Positions 18,594-27,775 are shown, counted from the stretch's first letter. The stretch is 64,000 nt of DNA from Spirosoma luteum DSM 19990 (GCF_000374065.1 NZ_KB893269.1:1-64000), one strand, 5' to 3'. The notes: generated from the letters alone by a model not told the origin. Numbers and translations are program-made.

Positions 18594-19426
18594 ATCAGAC
18601 GTTTTTAATAGCCCGTTTCGGGCGGTTGCTGCGCAAGTATTTTACCGACAACCGGGGTCAGTTGCTGGCTAATGCCGGATTGCTCATCGGGGGTTTATTT
18701 GTGGCGAGTGTGTTCGCCTATCAGGGTTCGCCCGGAGCGGTAACAGAGATGAGAACAGTGCTGTTTTTTGTCCTCGGCTGGTCCTGTTGGTACGTATTTG
18801 CCGTGCAGCAGATCAACGTATTAAATCATAAAGAACGTGCCATGAACTACCTGATGCAACCAGCCTCGCAGTTCGAAAAACTAGTGCTTATCTGGCTCGT
18901 TTCGGGTGTAGGCTTTGTGCTGGTTTTTACCTCGGTATTCGCTCTGTCTGACAGCGTGGGCGTCTGGTTCGTCAACCACCGCGACTGGTCGCCGGAGCAA
19001 TTAGCCATGATTGAAGGGCAGGGAAGTTTATTTACAATAAAGCCTTTTTTTGTCGATTCCCATACAGGTAACGTACCGGTGCAGTTATGGGCTTTTTCAG
19101 CTCTGCTTCATGCGTTCACGATGGCTTTTGCCCTGGTGGTCCGGCGTTATACGTTGCCATTGGTGGCCGTCATTGCGTTTGCCCTGCTCATTTTCAGTTA
19201 CCTCGGCAACAACGCTCTGCTGCATATGCTGACTGGCTCCGGCAGAATCAGCAGCGTTAGTCCTTTTGCGCAGGCCACTGCTCAGTCTCCTGTCAATCTG
19301 TATGATTACCGGACGATAGTACTGCCCCAACCCCTGAGCAATCAGTTGCGATACGCTGGGGGTATTATCGCCGTTATTTTATTGTATGTCACGGCCTACG
19401 TCCGGCTGAAAGAACGGGAGGTATAG
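18590..19426 (+). CDS. ABC transporter membrane subunit
   Basis: The 278-residue protein has about six hydrophobic helices: residues near 24-42, 52-68, 100-122, 162-180, 187-205 and 250-270. It has no signal peptide or enzyme motif. Its start overlaps the stop of the ATPase gene by four bases, and the regulator gene follows after two bases, so it is evidently the permease partner. Permeases of this type are poorly conserved, and the call rests mainly on the operon and topology. Confidence 0.8.
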   Translation: MNQTFLIARFGRLLRKYFTDNRGQLLANAGLLIGGLFVASVFAYQGSPGAVTEMRTVLFFVLGWSCWYVFAVQQINVLNHKERAMNYLMQPASQFEKLVLIWLVSGVGFVLVFTSVFALSDSVGVWFVNHRDWSPEQLAMIEGQGSLFTIKPFFVDSHTGNVPVQLWAFSALLHAFTMAFALVVRRYTLPLVAVIAFALLIFSYLGNNALLHMLTGSGRISSVSPFAQATAQSPVNLYDYRTIVLPQPLSNQLRYAGGIIAVILLYVTAYVRLKEREV

Positions 19427-19428
19427 CG

Positions 19429-19800
19429 ATGGATTTTAGAGATAAACAAGCCATTTACCTGCAAATAGCTGACTACGTGAGCGAGCAGATTTTGCTGAAC
19501 CGCTGGGCTGCGGGGGAAAAGATTCCGTCGGTGCGCGATTTGGCCGCTGAACTGGAAGTAAATCCTAATACCGTAATGCGGACCTATGAATTCTTAAGTC
19601 AGCAGGGCATTATTGCCAACAAACGTGGCATCGGGTATTTCCCGGCCGAGGATGCCAGCGACCGGATCAAGACCTATCGACGGGAGCAGTTTCTGGCGAA
19701 CGACCTGCCGGTTTTCTTCCGGAATATGTACCTGCTGGGCATCGAATTGACCGAAATAGAATCCCGCTACGAGCAGTTCGTAACCGCTCATTATGAATGA
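19429..19800 (+). CDS. GntR family transcriptional regulator (YtrA subfamily)
   Basis: At 123 residues this is a winged helix plus a short tail, the size of the YtrA/YhcF subfamily. The wHTH occupies residues 1-70, with PSVRDLAAELEVNPNTVMRTYEFLSQQGI as the recognition region and a wing GIGYF. There is no effector-binding domain. It is the third gene of the ABC operon and probably represses it through the inverted repeat at 17688-17725. Confidence 0.93.
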   Translation: MDFRDKQAIYLQIADYVSEQILLNRWAAGEKIPSVRDLAAELEVNPNTVMRTYEFLSQQGIIANKRGIGYFPAEDASDRIKTYRREQFLANDLPVFFRNMYLLGIELTEIESRYEQFVTAHYE

Positions 19801-19807
19801 ATAAACC

Positions 19808-20500
19808 ATGAAAAAAAGCCATATTCTGCTGATCGTGATTGCGTTGATTACTCTTACCGGGATGGTTGCCACCGATGTGCTGCTCAAACAGCAGTACGGG
19901 CGTATCGACTGGCGCAACCCGTACCAGAATTTTGAAAAAAGACCCCTGCCAATGGCAATACATTGGGTTATTGAAGGCACACCCAGCGCCGAAATCGTGG
20001 TACTGGAAAGCGTAGATAGCCTACAGGCGTTGATAGCCCCTGACATGGCCGAATTTTACAGCACCCGGCAGCATGGGGATACGTTATTTGTGAAATTTAC
20101 CCCCGACTATGTTGGTTATCAGGGAGAGCCACGTAACGATGCTGATCCTGATCGAAAATTGAGTGTTCGGCTAGTGCTTCGATTACCAAAACTGCAAACC
20201 CTGCGGATTAAGGACGGGCGGGTAACGCTGTCAGAATTAAAAAAGGACAGCTTGCGGGTAACCTTACAGAACAGCCGACTCCGAACGGTAGGAATGACTA
20301 TAGCTGATATGTTTTCGCTGGTAGCCAGTCAGAATAGCTTCGCCGTTTTTGGGTCTGACCAATACAAGTCCTTACAGGCTACGGTGCAGGATTCCAGCGG
20401 TATCTGGCTGAACGATACGCAGGTAGAGGCCTTTGCCGTACAGACATCGCCTAAGGCAGAAGTGCAGTTGAAAGGGCGGGCGCTGACGTGGGTGAAGTGA
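19808..20500 (+). CDS. Membrane-anchored periplasmic protein (GIN-like)
   Basis: The 230-residue protein has one N-terminal membrane anchor (ILLIVIALITLTGMVATDVL) and then an exported region rich in beta strands. The pattern of short repeated strands with LRIKDGRVTLSEL, LRVTLQNSRLRTVGM and AEVQLKGR suggests a beta-helix of the GIN/DUF2807 type, but similarity is weak. It follows the GntR gene by seven bases and is the last gene of the operon, so it probably acts with the transporter at the envelope. Confidence 0.65.
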   Translation: MKKSHILLIVIALITLTGMVATDVLLKQQYGRIDWRNPYQNFEKRPLPMAIHWVIEGTPSAEIVVLESVDSLQALIAPDMAEFYSTRQHGDTLFVKFTPDYVGYQGEPRNDADPDRKLSVRLVLRLPKLQTLRIKDGRVTLSELKKDSLRVTLQNSRLRTVGMTIADMFSLVASQNSFAVFGSDQYKSLQATVQDSSGIWLNDTQVEAFAVQTSPKAEVQLKGRALTWVK

Positions 20501-20512
20501 ACCGAATAGTCG

Positions 20513-21156
20513 TTAACGCCACACGTACGTTCCCACCGCCCCACCGGCCAGCGTTGCGTTTACCTGTTTCCCCTGGCTGTCGATACTGAATCGTTGAGGT
20601 AGTTTGCTGTCGTTCAATACGATGAGTACCAGATGGCCATCGGGCGTTTTGAACGCCACGTTTGGTAGGTTTTTTGATTCGTCGGAGGCAATGCGGACGG
20701 AGCCGGGCCGGACGAACTTGGCCGCCACGGCCAAATTGTAATAAGCCGGATTGCGGGTCACCTGATTGCCGTCAATGGTCAAGGCACCCAGCACTTATCG
20801 CAGCCGCCCGGCGTGTGTGGGTTTTGGTTTGGGTCGGCGGCTAAATTCCATTGTAACACGTTCCGGCTCCAGTTGCGGGTGGCACCAATAATCAGCTCGC
20901 GAACGTGCCACGCTAAATCCCCTTTCATGTTGCCCGGTGCGCCAATCCACTGCTCGGTGAAGTACAGGTTTTTGTCGGGATAGGCGTTGTGTACCTCCGA
21001 CAGAGCACTGATCGGCCCAGCGTACAGGTGAAAGGCCGACCCATCCACGTACTTTTAGGCTTCCGGTTCGTTGAGCACCGTAATCGGTTTGTCGGGCCGG
21101 TCGGCATTGTGGTCGTACATAATAATTTTCGTTTTCAGGTTGGCTGCTTTGAGCTC
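20513..21156 (-). pseudogene. GH30 glucosylceramidase-like glycosidase, decayed C-terminal half
   Basis: Read leftward from 21156, the frame encodes LKTKIIMYDHNADRP, ITVLNEPEA, a TAA stop near 21057, then KYVDGSAFHLYAGP, LYFTEQWIGAP (catalytic nucleophile Glu in FTEQW) and WNLAADP...GGCDKC. One missing base near 20795 shifts the frame, after which LGALTIDG...NPAYYNLAVAAKFVRPGSVRIAS continues to the C-terminal beta-sandwich and the stop at 20513. This is a GH30 family protein that lost its N-terminal half, with one stop and one frameshift. It ends abruptly at a GAGCTC junction with an unrelated gene fragment. Confidence 0.8.
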
Positions 21157-21549
21157 GAAAGGTTATTGATTGCAGACCTTTGGAAAAACGGGGATTTGAA
21201 TAAGATTAGCCACATAGTTGACGGTGTTTTGCAATCTAATGAAATGAGATCCGACTATGCTTTGGTGTTTAAGCAATTTGGTAGCAGTTTATCAAATCCC
21301 TCAGAACCAATTGTTGATCAGCATGTTTTGAGGGCGTTTGAAATTGGTACTTTGGAGGAATTTTCTGAAACCCAAGTGGCTCACTTGCGGAAGAAGAGCA
21401 CTTACAAATCGTCGGACAAGAAAGTACTAGATGATTATCGGAGATGGTTCCAGGCTACAATTTTACGCATCCCGGAACATGAAAGGGACGTTTACAAAGA
21501 AAAGTTGGACAAATTTCTTTTCTTAAAAGGCAAGGCTGTGAAAATTTGA
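21157..21549 (+). pseudogene. 5'-truncated gene fragment of unknown function
   Basis: About 130 codons remain open to a TGA at 21547, from LERLLIADLWKNGDL to FLFLKGKAVKI. The peptide is polar, mostly helical by appearance, with Glu/Lys/Asp-rich stretches (LEEFSETQVAHLRKKS, IPEHERDVYKEKLDKF). The open frame continues upstream only because it runs antisense through the GH30 remnant, so the true 5' part is missing. The composition is more AT-rich than neighbours. I do not recognise the family. Confidence 0.5.
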
Positions 21550-21716
21550 CCGCACTACAAGTAACATCGGCTTGCCAAAATACGGGCTGGAGAACAGGCT
21601 TTGGGTAATGGAAATTCTATGCTAATTTAGAATGTTGGCCGAACGAAAGTAAAACGCAAGCCCGTACTGCGCCAAGCCATTTACCGTATCTACTGTGCTA
21701 GCCTCAGTTTACTATA

Positions 21717-22541
21717 GTGGAGATAAATACATACATACCGACTAATGCACTACAGGCTTATGTGCAATCTATCCTGGTTTTCCGTTTGGCGACGGAGAAG
21801 ACCATTCCTATGCCGGTAAACCCATTTCCGTCCACTCCGCAACATAGCCTGTTTTTTTACCTTCACGACCCGATACAAACCCTTTACAGCACCAATGAAT
21901 TTGTTACCGGCCCACCCACGCTGCTTGTTGGTCCACAACTGACAAGAGTTGATATCAAAATGGGCCACCAGCACCTGATGATCCATGTTGGTTTTAAGCC
22001 GGGCGGCCTCCACCAACTCATTGGGGTTCCCATGCACCAGCTAATCGACAGGAGTTATTCGGCTTCCGATGTGTTGGGCAGCGAGGCCGATGCCGTATTG
22101 GAGCAGCTAAGAAACACCACCGACTGGCGACAACAGGTTGCTGTTGTAGAAAAGTTTTTACTCAGGAAGCTATCGCGGCATAAACCCGCCGAACCATTTG
22201 ACAGGGATATTTCTGTTCTTTTGGCACAAAATGGCAACCTGCCCATTGAGGACGTGGCTGCATCCGCCTGCCTGAGCTTAAAACAATTTGAGCGGAAATG
22301 TAAAGAGCGGATTGGGTTGCCGCCAAAGCTGTTTGCCAGGCTTATCCGGTTTTCCAATGCTTACCGCATCAGAGAAACAAACCCACAGCTAAGCTGGTCC
22401 ACCATCGGTTATGAAAGTGGTTATTTCGATCAGATGCACCTGATACGGGATTTTAAAGAATTTGCTGGAGTGACACCAAAAATCATTACGAACGACCTAA
22501 AGCATACGCCTTACCGCCTGCAGGTGAACATTCAGTTGTAA
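21717..22541 (+). CDS. AraC family transcriptional regulator
   Basis: The 274-residue regulator has an N-terminal beta-rich domain (about 1-150) and a C-terminal AraC DNA-binding domain (about 165-265) with LPIEDVAASACLSLKQFERKCKE and WSTIGYESGYFDQMHLIRDFKEFAGVTP. The start is GTG 21717, since MEINTYIPTNALQAYV is the usual beginning of this group and the next ATG is 30 codons inside the domain. It is not closely similar to the two other AraC proteins of the window. Its likely target is the NTF2-like gene 67 bases downstream, or itself. Confidence 0.88.
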   Translation: MEINTYIPTNALQAYVQSILVFRLATEKTIPMPVNPFPSTPQHSLFFYLHDPIQTLYSTNEFVTGPPTLLVGPQLTRVDIKMGHQHLMIHVGFKPGGLHQLIGVPMHQLIDRSYSASDVLGSEADAVLEQLRNTTDWRQQVAVVEKFLLRKLSRHKPAEPFDRDISVLLAQNGNLPIEDVAASACLSLKQFERKCKERIGLPPKLFARLIRFSNAYRIRETNPQLSWSTIGYESGYFDQMHLIRDFKEFAGVTPKIITNDLKHTPYRLQVNIQL

Positions 22542-22608
22542 AATGTCTTTTTTGTACTATTTCTATCCTACCTGTTGGGGATAGCTTTGGTGTAAAAAAC
22601 GCACGGAC

Positions 22609-22983
22609 ATGAAACAGATAATTTTATGCTGCTACCTACTGGCAGGCAGCCTCCTGGCAGGCAGCCTCCTGGCAGGCGCTCAGGACAGAGCAACCGATGA
22701 AAAACAGATCAATGAGCAGATCGATGCCATGATTGCGGACTGGAACCGCCACAACTTCGACAACATAACAGGGGCCATTGCTCATCTTTTCTGGAGTGTA
22801 GGCGCATTTTATCCGCCCGATGGCGTGGATAGAGGGACTAATAAAATGGGGGACGACCATGAATTAGCAACCCTTGTTATGATAAAACAAAATGGCAAAT
22901 GGCTACTTACAGCCGGCCATAACATTGTCATTGATGAAGAGGCAGCCAAGGGCAATCCAGTCAATTACATGCCTAAAAACTAA
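22609..22983 (+). CDS. Exported NTF2/SnoaL-like protein with internal deletion
   Basis: The 124-residue product has a signal peptide ending near LLAGAQD and then DEKQINEQIDAMIADWNRHNFDN, the first helices of an SgcJ/DUF4440-type NTF2 fold. The sequence then jumps to AIAHLFWSVGAFYPPDG, which in family members comes roughly 40-50 residues later, so the central part of the fold appears to be deleted in frame. The signal peptide itself carries a tandem repeat (LLAGS twice, then LLAG) from a 15-base DNA duplication. It is probably non-functional or changed in function. Confidence 0.65.
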   Translation: MKQIILCCYLLAGSLLAGSLLAGAQDRATDEKQINEQIDAMIADWNRHNFDNITGAIAHLFWSVGAFYPPDGVDRGTNKMGDDHELATLVMIKQNGKWLLTAGHNIVIDEEAAKGNPVNYMPKN

Positions 22984-23325
22984 TGGTCAGGTTAACAAGG
23001 TGCCTTGTAGCGGGCAGGTAACATTGATCTTGCAGCACAAGGCACTAGCCCCTGCCCGTATGTGGGCGGGAGCTAGTACCTTGTAGGTACCAAACCGGAT
23101 TGATGACTACTGTATTGGCTGGAATAATTTCACGAAAAAGACTTGTAGGTATAGGTCATGCGAATCCATAAAATAGCCGCTGACTAAATACCTATTACTG
23201 TACAATGAACAGATTGCAATTGGCTAAAAAACTATTCATAAATTATCGGCAGTTTTCCGAAATGAATTGGCGAAAAGTCACATAGAACGGGCGGCACGTC
23301 GCCCTCATTTTATCCGTAAACGTTT
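22984..23325. other. Intergenic region with a strong hairpin
   Basis: No gene is seen in 342 bases. The bases 23037-23058 and 23063-23084 form a 22-pair stem with two mismatches and a four-base loop. An upstream segment, 23000-23017, is also complementary to parts of the left arm (GTGCCTTGT with ACAAGGCAC, CGGGCAG with CTGCCCG), so two alternative folds are possible. It may end the NTF2-like transcript or be a palindromic repeat element. Confidence 0.5.
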
Positions 23326-23922
23326 ATGCGCTTCCCACATCTGGTAAAAACAGGCCCCTACCTACTCCTGAGGAGCTTCATGTTTGTCTGGCTGACTTAT
23401 TCTTCCTGCATGGGGCAAAATAGCCCACCAGGACCCAATGGTGCAGTACTGGACGTAGGCATCCGGCTTCAGAAGACCATCAATCTCTACGCCGAAAATG
23501 GCATTACCGTCCAGTATACCAACCCCAAACTGGTTACTCAACGTTTGTACGTAGGGCTGAGCTACGTAACATCCCGGTTTGGTACGGCCCTTGGCTCCAA
23601 CGCCATTAAACAGGATAATTTTTTAGTCCACGCTGCCTATTACTTTCGACCGAACTGGCTGATTCGGCCTATGGTCAAAGCGAATGTAGGCTATTTCAAA
23701 GCCGATTACGGCGACGCTATGTTCAACGTACTGCCCCGAACATCGCTGTTGGCTTCGCCCGAAGTAGGCCTTTGTTACTGTCCTAACATTCCGCTCAAAG
23801 TCAACGCATCCCTTGGCTATAATTTACTAACCGGCAACGGAGTAACTGGTCCGGGTACGCTATACCCGGTTTTCGTACAGACGAGTATTACCTGGAACAT
23901 CCTGAAGAAAACGACAAACTGA
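23326..23922 (+). CDS. Probable outer-membrane beta-barrel protein
   Basis: The 198-residue protein has a signal peptide (hydrophobic core LLLRSFMFVWLTYSSC, cleavage near MGQNS). The rest alternates hydrophobic and polar residues in short strands with aromatic ends (VGLSYVTSRFG, HAAYYFRPNWLIRPMVKANVGYF, NASLGYNLL, QTSITWNIL), typical of a small outer-membrane barrel. No known family is recognised. Its stop is one base from the start of the hydrolase gene, so the two are co-transcribed. Confidence 0.7.
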   Translation: MRFPHLVKTGPYLLLRSFMFVWLTYSSCMGQNSPPGPNGAVLDVGIRLQKTINLYAENGITVQYTNPKLVTQRLYVGLSYVTSRFGTALGSNAIKQDNFLVHAAYYFRPNWLIRPMVKANVGYFKADYGDAMFNVLPRTSLLASPEVGLCYCPNIPLKVNASLGYNLLTGNGVTGPGTLYPVFVQTSITWNILKKTTN

Positions 23923-23923
23923 T

Positions 23924-24853
23924 ATGAAAGCAATTATTAGCCTGCTGGTTATGATCGTTGGCGTGGCCTGCTCATCGGAGCCAACCATTACGAAAGATAT
24001 GCTCGACGGGGGAACGTTGTTTGACCCGTCGATTTACAAACCTGAAAATTACCTCGTCTCAAAAGCAATTCCGACCCCAACCCCTGAGCAAGCCCGAAAA
24101 CCGGTCATTATTGCCTGCCATGGCTACACCGCTACAACGTTTGAGTGGGATGAACTGCGTACCTGGGCTGCGGGCCGAACCGATATTTTACTATCGCAGG
24201 TATTGCTGGGCGGTCACGGACGCAGCTACGACGAATTCAAGAAATCGACCTGGCGCGACTGGCAGTCTGCCATCACGGATGAATACGATCGCCTGGAGAA
24301 ATCAGGCTACCAGAACATAAACCTACTAGGGTCTTCTACCAGCGGAGCCCTGCTCATGGAACTGGTGGCCTCGGGCTATTTCGCGAACCGGACCGCCCCC
24401 CGTAATATACTGCTGGTTGATCCCATCGTGATTCCGTCTGACAAAACCCTGTCGCTGGTTAAGGTATTTGGTCCTATGCTGGGCTATGTCGAGACCGACC
24501 AGTCGGCAGATGAAGATAAAGTGTATTACCGGTTCAGACCTCAGGAAACCCTGCAGGAGTTGCAAAACCTGCTCACCACCGTGCGAAAAGACCTGGAGAA
24601 AGGCATCAAACTTCCCCCAAACTGTACTCTGAAAGTCTACAAGTCAAGCAAAGACTCGTCGGCCGATCCGGTGAGTGCCGTACTTATTCACAAAGGTATT
24701 ACCACGGACCAGGGCAAACCGATTACGGTCGATTTAATTGACTCCGACCTGCACGTTTATACCCGGCTAAACCTGCGCAGCAACGTGACAACCAAGGATC
24801 GAACCAACCAAACCGCAACCTTTACTGACATTGCGGCAAGGGTGCTTCGGTAA
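23924..24853 (+). CDS. Alpha/beta hydrolase lipoprotein
   Basis: The 309-residue protein has a lipoprotein signal (GVAC, Cys16). The hydrolase fold is supported by PVIIACHGYTATTFEWDEL (oxyanion strand), VLLGGHGRSYDEF, and the nucleophile elbow LLGSSTSGAL around residues 135-144, where Ser is inside GSSTSG. A late Asp/His pair is likely in DLIDSDLHVYTRL. Together they suggest an esterase or carboxylesterase anchored in the envelope. It probably works with the outer-membrane protein encoded just before it. Confidence 0.8.
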   Translation: MKAIISLLVMIVGVACSSEPTITKDMLDGGTLFDPSIYKPENYLVSKAIPTPTPEQARKPVIIACHGYTATTFEWDELRTWAAGRTDILLSQVLLGGHGRSYDEFKKSTWRDWQSAITDEYDRLEKSGYQNINLLGSSTSGALLMELVASGYFANRTAPRNILLVDPIVIPSDKTLSLVKVFGPMLGYVETDQSADEDKVYYRFRPQETLQELQNLLTTVRKDLEKGIKLPPNCTLKVYKSSKDSSADPVSAVLIHKGITTDQGKPITVDLIDSDLHVYTRLNLRSNVTTKDRTNQTATFTDIAARVLR

Positions 24854-24988
24854 TCAGGCCAGGCAACCAACAGTTCAGAGACAATAACCGGCCTACCAGG
24901 TATGGCGTGAATGAATCGCTTATTGTGAGCTGTCAACACGGGCGGTTAAGCGGGGACGCATCCTGTTTGATGAAGACTACTATTCGAG

Positions 24989-25513
24989 ATGAACCTTGGT
25001 TTCCTGCTCCCCTTCGACAATTTCATACTCCTGACTAATCTTACACAGACGGAAGTAAAAGCTCGGTTTGAACGCATCACTGAACCCCAAATCGGTTTTC
25101 GCCTATTTCCTGAAAGAAGAGAGAAACCTTACGAAGGCAAAATCATCGGCGAGACTTTTGAAATTAGCAGAATAATCAGAGGACGAAACTCATTTCTTCC
25201 CCTTATAAAAGGACGTATCTCAACGAATGCAGGGCAAACTCAGATAGCTATCCGGATGCGACCTGTAATTGCCGTTTTACTCTTCATGACCTATTGGTTG
25301 GGCACTGTTGGGTTAATGTGCCTTGGTCTTATCGCTTCAGGTGCGCTGCAGTTTAAGGGCTTAACGGTACACAGTGATTCACCTGCTACGCTTGTTCCAT
25401 TCGGCATGCTTGCTTTTGGGTACGGTTTATTGATGGTAGCGTACAGGGTAGAAAGCCATAAGTCAAAAGCATTTTTCAAACAGCTATTGGAAGCAGAGGA
25501 ATGGCTAGAGTAA
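24989..25513 (+). CDS. Small membrane protein of unknown function
   Basis: The 174-residue protein starts with a polar domain of about 90 residues (EVKARFERITEPQIGFRLFPERREKPYEGKI is a distinctive region) followed by two membrane helices (VIAVLLFMTYWLGTVGLMCLGLIASG and TLVPFGMLAFGYGLLMVAYRV) and a short charged tail. I do not recognise the family. The last 134 bases of the gene are duplicated at 28989-29122 with about 95% identity. Confidence 0.7.
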   Translation: MNLGFLLPFDNFILLTNLTQTEVKARFERITEPQIGFRLFPERREKPYEGKIIGETFEISRIIRGRNSFLPLIKGRISTNAGQTQIAIRMRPVIAVLLFMTYWLGTVGLMCLGLIASGALQFKGLTVHSDSPATLVPFGMLAFGYGLLMVAYRVESHKSKAFFKQLLEAEEWLE

Positions 25514-25897
25514 AACTCCATTGATTAGGGCCTGCGCTTATTGATGCGTGAATTAGTTCGTAAAGTTGTTGCTTAATAGAAGTTGCCGAATGGTCTCTAA
25601 AGCCACACCAATCAGCTATAAAATTTACAGACTTACTCACGGATCAATAATAACAGAAAGTTGGATCGGCAGATGTTTTCCAAATAGCCATGCTGCCGAA
25701 AGTTTTAGAACGTGTTGGGGAATTGAAAAGGACTGAAGACGTGCCAACTTTGCGGTCGCCAAACTACAGAATCATGACCAAACACGTTATAAAAGGCGCA
25801 TGTCCAGTAGTTAATTCGACTACAATAATCACAAATCCGGCTACGTCTGTAGGTTGGGTAGGGCGGACCTTTGTCCTAATCAAAACCGAATAACGCC
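25514..25897. other. Intergenic region before the NmrA-like gene
   Basis: A frame of 67 codons at 25690-25893 has no recognisable motif, and I do not accept it as a gene. The end of the region carries GGACCTTTGTCC (25874-25885), the same -7-like ACCTTTGT as in the two AraC-linked promoters further right. AATCCGGCTACGTCTG, 17 bases upstream of it, is a weak match (9 of 16) to their shared upstream site. The region therefore probably holds the promoter of the NmrA-like gene. Confidence 0.4.
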
Positions 25898-26761
25898 ATG
25901 ATCTTAGTAACCGGAGCCACCGGCCAGTTAGGCACCGCCATCATCCAACAGCTCCTGCAAAAAGTACCGGCCAGCCAGCTTGCTGCCTTCGTGCGGGACG
26001 AAACTAAAGCTGTCAACCTGATTAAACAGGGTGTGACCATACGTTTGGGTACCTACGATGACATCGAGTCCCTTGACAACGCAATGGAGGGTATAGAAAC
26101 GGTCTTGTTGATTGCGGGTACCGACGAGCAAAACCGGGTTCGCCAACACCAGAATGTTGTAGATGCGGCAAAGAAAGCCCGTATTCAACGGATTGCCTAC
26201 ACGAGCCGGGCGCTGAAGGACCCGGCCACGCTGGTTAACCGGTTGATGGAAGGCCACTTTCAGACCGAGGATTATATCAAAGCTAGTGGACTGCCCTACA
26301 CGCTGTTTCAGAATATCCTGTATATGGATGCTATTCCGCAGTTTGTGGGCGGTGATGCCGTTTTTGAGCGCGGTATCTGCGTACCGGCCGGGCAGGGCAG
26401 GGTTGCCCTGGCCTTGCGAAGCGAGATGGGCGAAGCCATAGCGAATGCCCTGGCTACTAACGCCGAAGGCAACGTAACGTACCAGTTGACGGGTAGTGAG
26501 TCGTACTCTTTTTATGACCTGGCCGCTGCTCTGACCAGCCTGTCAGGCAAGTCAGTTACGTACACACCAGCGGAGCCTGCTACGTTTGAAGCCCAACTTG
26601 TCGGACGCGGTTTGCCAGACGTAGTGGCCCGGCGAATCACTGGATTTATAACGGACATCGCCAATGGGCAGGAAGACATTATAAGCCCTGACCTGGAAAA
26701 GCTGCTTGGCCGAAAGCCGGCTGCACTTAAAGAGGGGTTAACCTTGTTGTACAAACTGTAA
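25898..26761 (+). CDS. NmrA-like NAD(P)-dependent reductase (SDR family)
   Basis: An atypical short-chain dehydrogenase of 287 residues. The Rossmann motif GATGQLGTAI lies at residues 5-14, with VLLIAGTDEQNRV and the ILYMDAIP substrate region of the NmrA/quinone oxidoreductase-2 group. The catalytic Tyr-Lys pair of classical SDRs is not evident, as usual in this group, so it may act as an NADPH-dependent quinone reductase or as a redox sensor. An AraC regulator gene follows 54 bases downstream on the same strand. Confidence 0.88.
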   Translation: MILVTGATGQLGTAIIQQLLQKVPASQLAAFVRDETKAVNLIKQGVTIRLGTYDDIESLDNAMEGIETVLLIAGTDEQNRVRQHQNVVDAAKKARIQRIAYTSRALKDPATLVNRLMEGHFQTEDYIKASGLPYTLFQNILYMDAIPQFVGGDAVFERGICVPAGQGRVALALRSEMGEAIANALATNAEGNVTYQLTGSESYSFYDLAAALTSLSGKSVTYTPAEPATFEAQLVGRGLPDVVARRITGFITDIANGQEDIISPDLEKLLGRKPAALKEGLTLLYKL

Positions 26762-26815
26762 CACCCGTCGCCTGGCTTTACGTAGCACAACGCCCGGCGA
26801 TAAGCCCATCGAATT

Positions 26816-27724
26816 ATGCCAACTGAGCCGCTTCTCCGAATCGATACCCTATCTGCCTATCATCAATTCGCTGGCCTTCCCAAACCAGCCCACCCGCTCA
26901 TTAGCGTGGTCCGGTTTGACGACATCAGACCACGGAAGACTGAGCCGCCCAAAAGCATTGTTAATAATTTCTATTCGATTGCGCTGAAACATAATTTCAG
27001 AGGCCGGATGAAATATGGACAACAGCCGTATGATTTTGACGAAGGCGTGATGGTCTTTTTAGCCCCCGGTCAGGTGCTTTCTGTTACGGCTGATGAGTCC
27101 CATGAGCACAGCGGCTGGCTGTTGATGATTCACCCTGATTTTTTGTGGCATACTCCGCTGGCCAAAACGATTCGACAGCACGACTATTTTGACTATTCCA
27201 TTCGTGAAGCCCTGTTTTTGTCTGAAAATGAGGAGTCAATGATTGTCAGTATCATTCGGCAGATTCAGCAGGAATACCAGGCGCCAATTGACAAATTCAG
27301 TCAACACATCATCGTCGCTCAGCTCGACGTACTGCTCAACTATGCCGACCGGTTTTACCAGCGGCAGTTCATTACCCGCAAGATTACTAACCACCAAATT
27401 CTTGATCGATTTGAAGCAGTACTTGAGGCCTATTTTGAGGGCGACGAGCTAACTGGTTTGCCATCAGTAGGCTATATGGCCGAACAACTCAATCTATCGC
27501 CGACGTATCTGAGCAGTTTGCTGAAGACACTGACGGGGCAAAACGCCCAACAGCATATTCACGATAAGTTGATTGAAAAGGCCAAAGAAAAGCTGTCGAC
27601 GACTAAGTTGTCTGTTAGTGAGATTGCCTATGAATTAGGTTTTGAACACCCCCAGTCGTTCAGTAAGTTGTTCAAGAGCAAGACGAACTCCTCCCCGCTG
27701 GATTTTCGCCATTCGTTCAATTAG
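26816..27724 (+). CDS. AraC family transcriptional regulator
   Basis: The 302-residue regulator has an N-terminal cupin-like domain (KHNFRGRMKYGQQPYDFDEGVMVFLAPGQVL, about residues 59-89) and a C-terminal AraC domain (about 200-300) with YMAEQLNLSPTYLSSLLKTLTGQNAQQHI and SVSEIAYELGFEHPQSFSKLFKSKTNSSPLDFR. It is clearly related to the regulator at 36720-37631 and to two remnants in the window. Its position behind the NmrA-like gene suggests that it controls that gene. Confidence 0.92.
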   Translation: MPTEPLLRIDTLSAYHQFAGLPKPAHPLISVVRFDDIRPRKTEPPKSIVNNFYSIALKHNFRGRMKYGQQPYDFDEGVMVFLAPGQVLSVTADESHEHSGWLLMIHPDFLWHTPLAKTIRQHDYFDYSIREALFLSENEESMIVSIIRQIQQEYQAPIDKFSQHIIVAQLDVLLNYADRFYQRQFITRKITNHQILDRFEAVLEAYFEGDELTGLPSVGYMAEQLNLSPTYLSSLLKTLTGQNAQQHIHDKLIEKAKEKLSTTKLSVSEIAYELGFEHPQSFSKLFKSKTNSSPLDFRHSFN

Positions 27725-27775
27725 GCCAATCGCTAAGCTGCTGTATAATCAAGACTTGGACTTGCAACAGTATAT

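Noticed and set aside
20989-21549. 186-codon ORF taken as one gene
   Set aside because: Its first third runs antisense through the GH30 remnant; only the part after 21157 looks like protein-coding sequence.
25690-25893. 67-codon ORF before the NmrA-like gene
   Set aside because: The peptide has no recognisable domain and its end overlaps the probable promoter of the NmrA-like gene.
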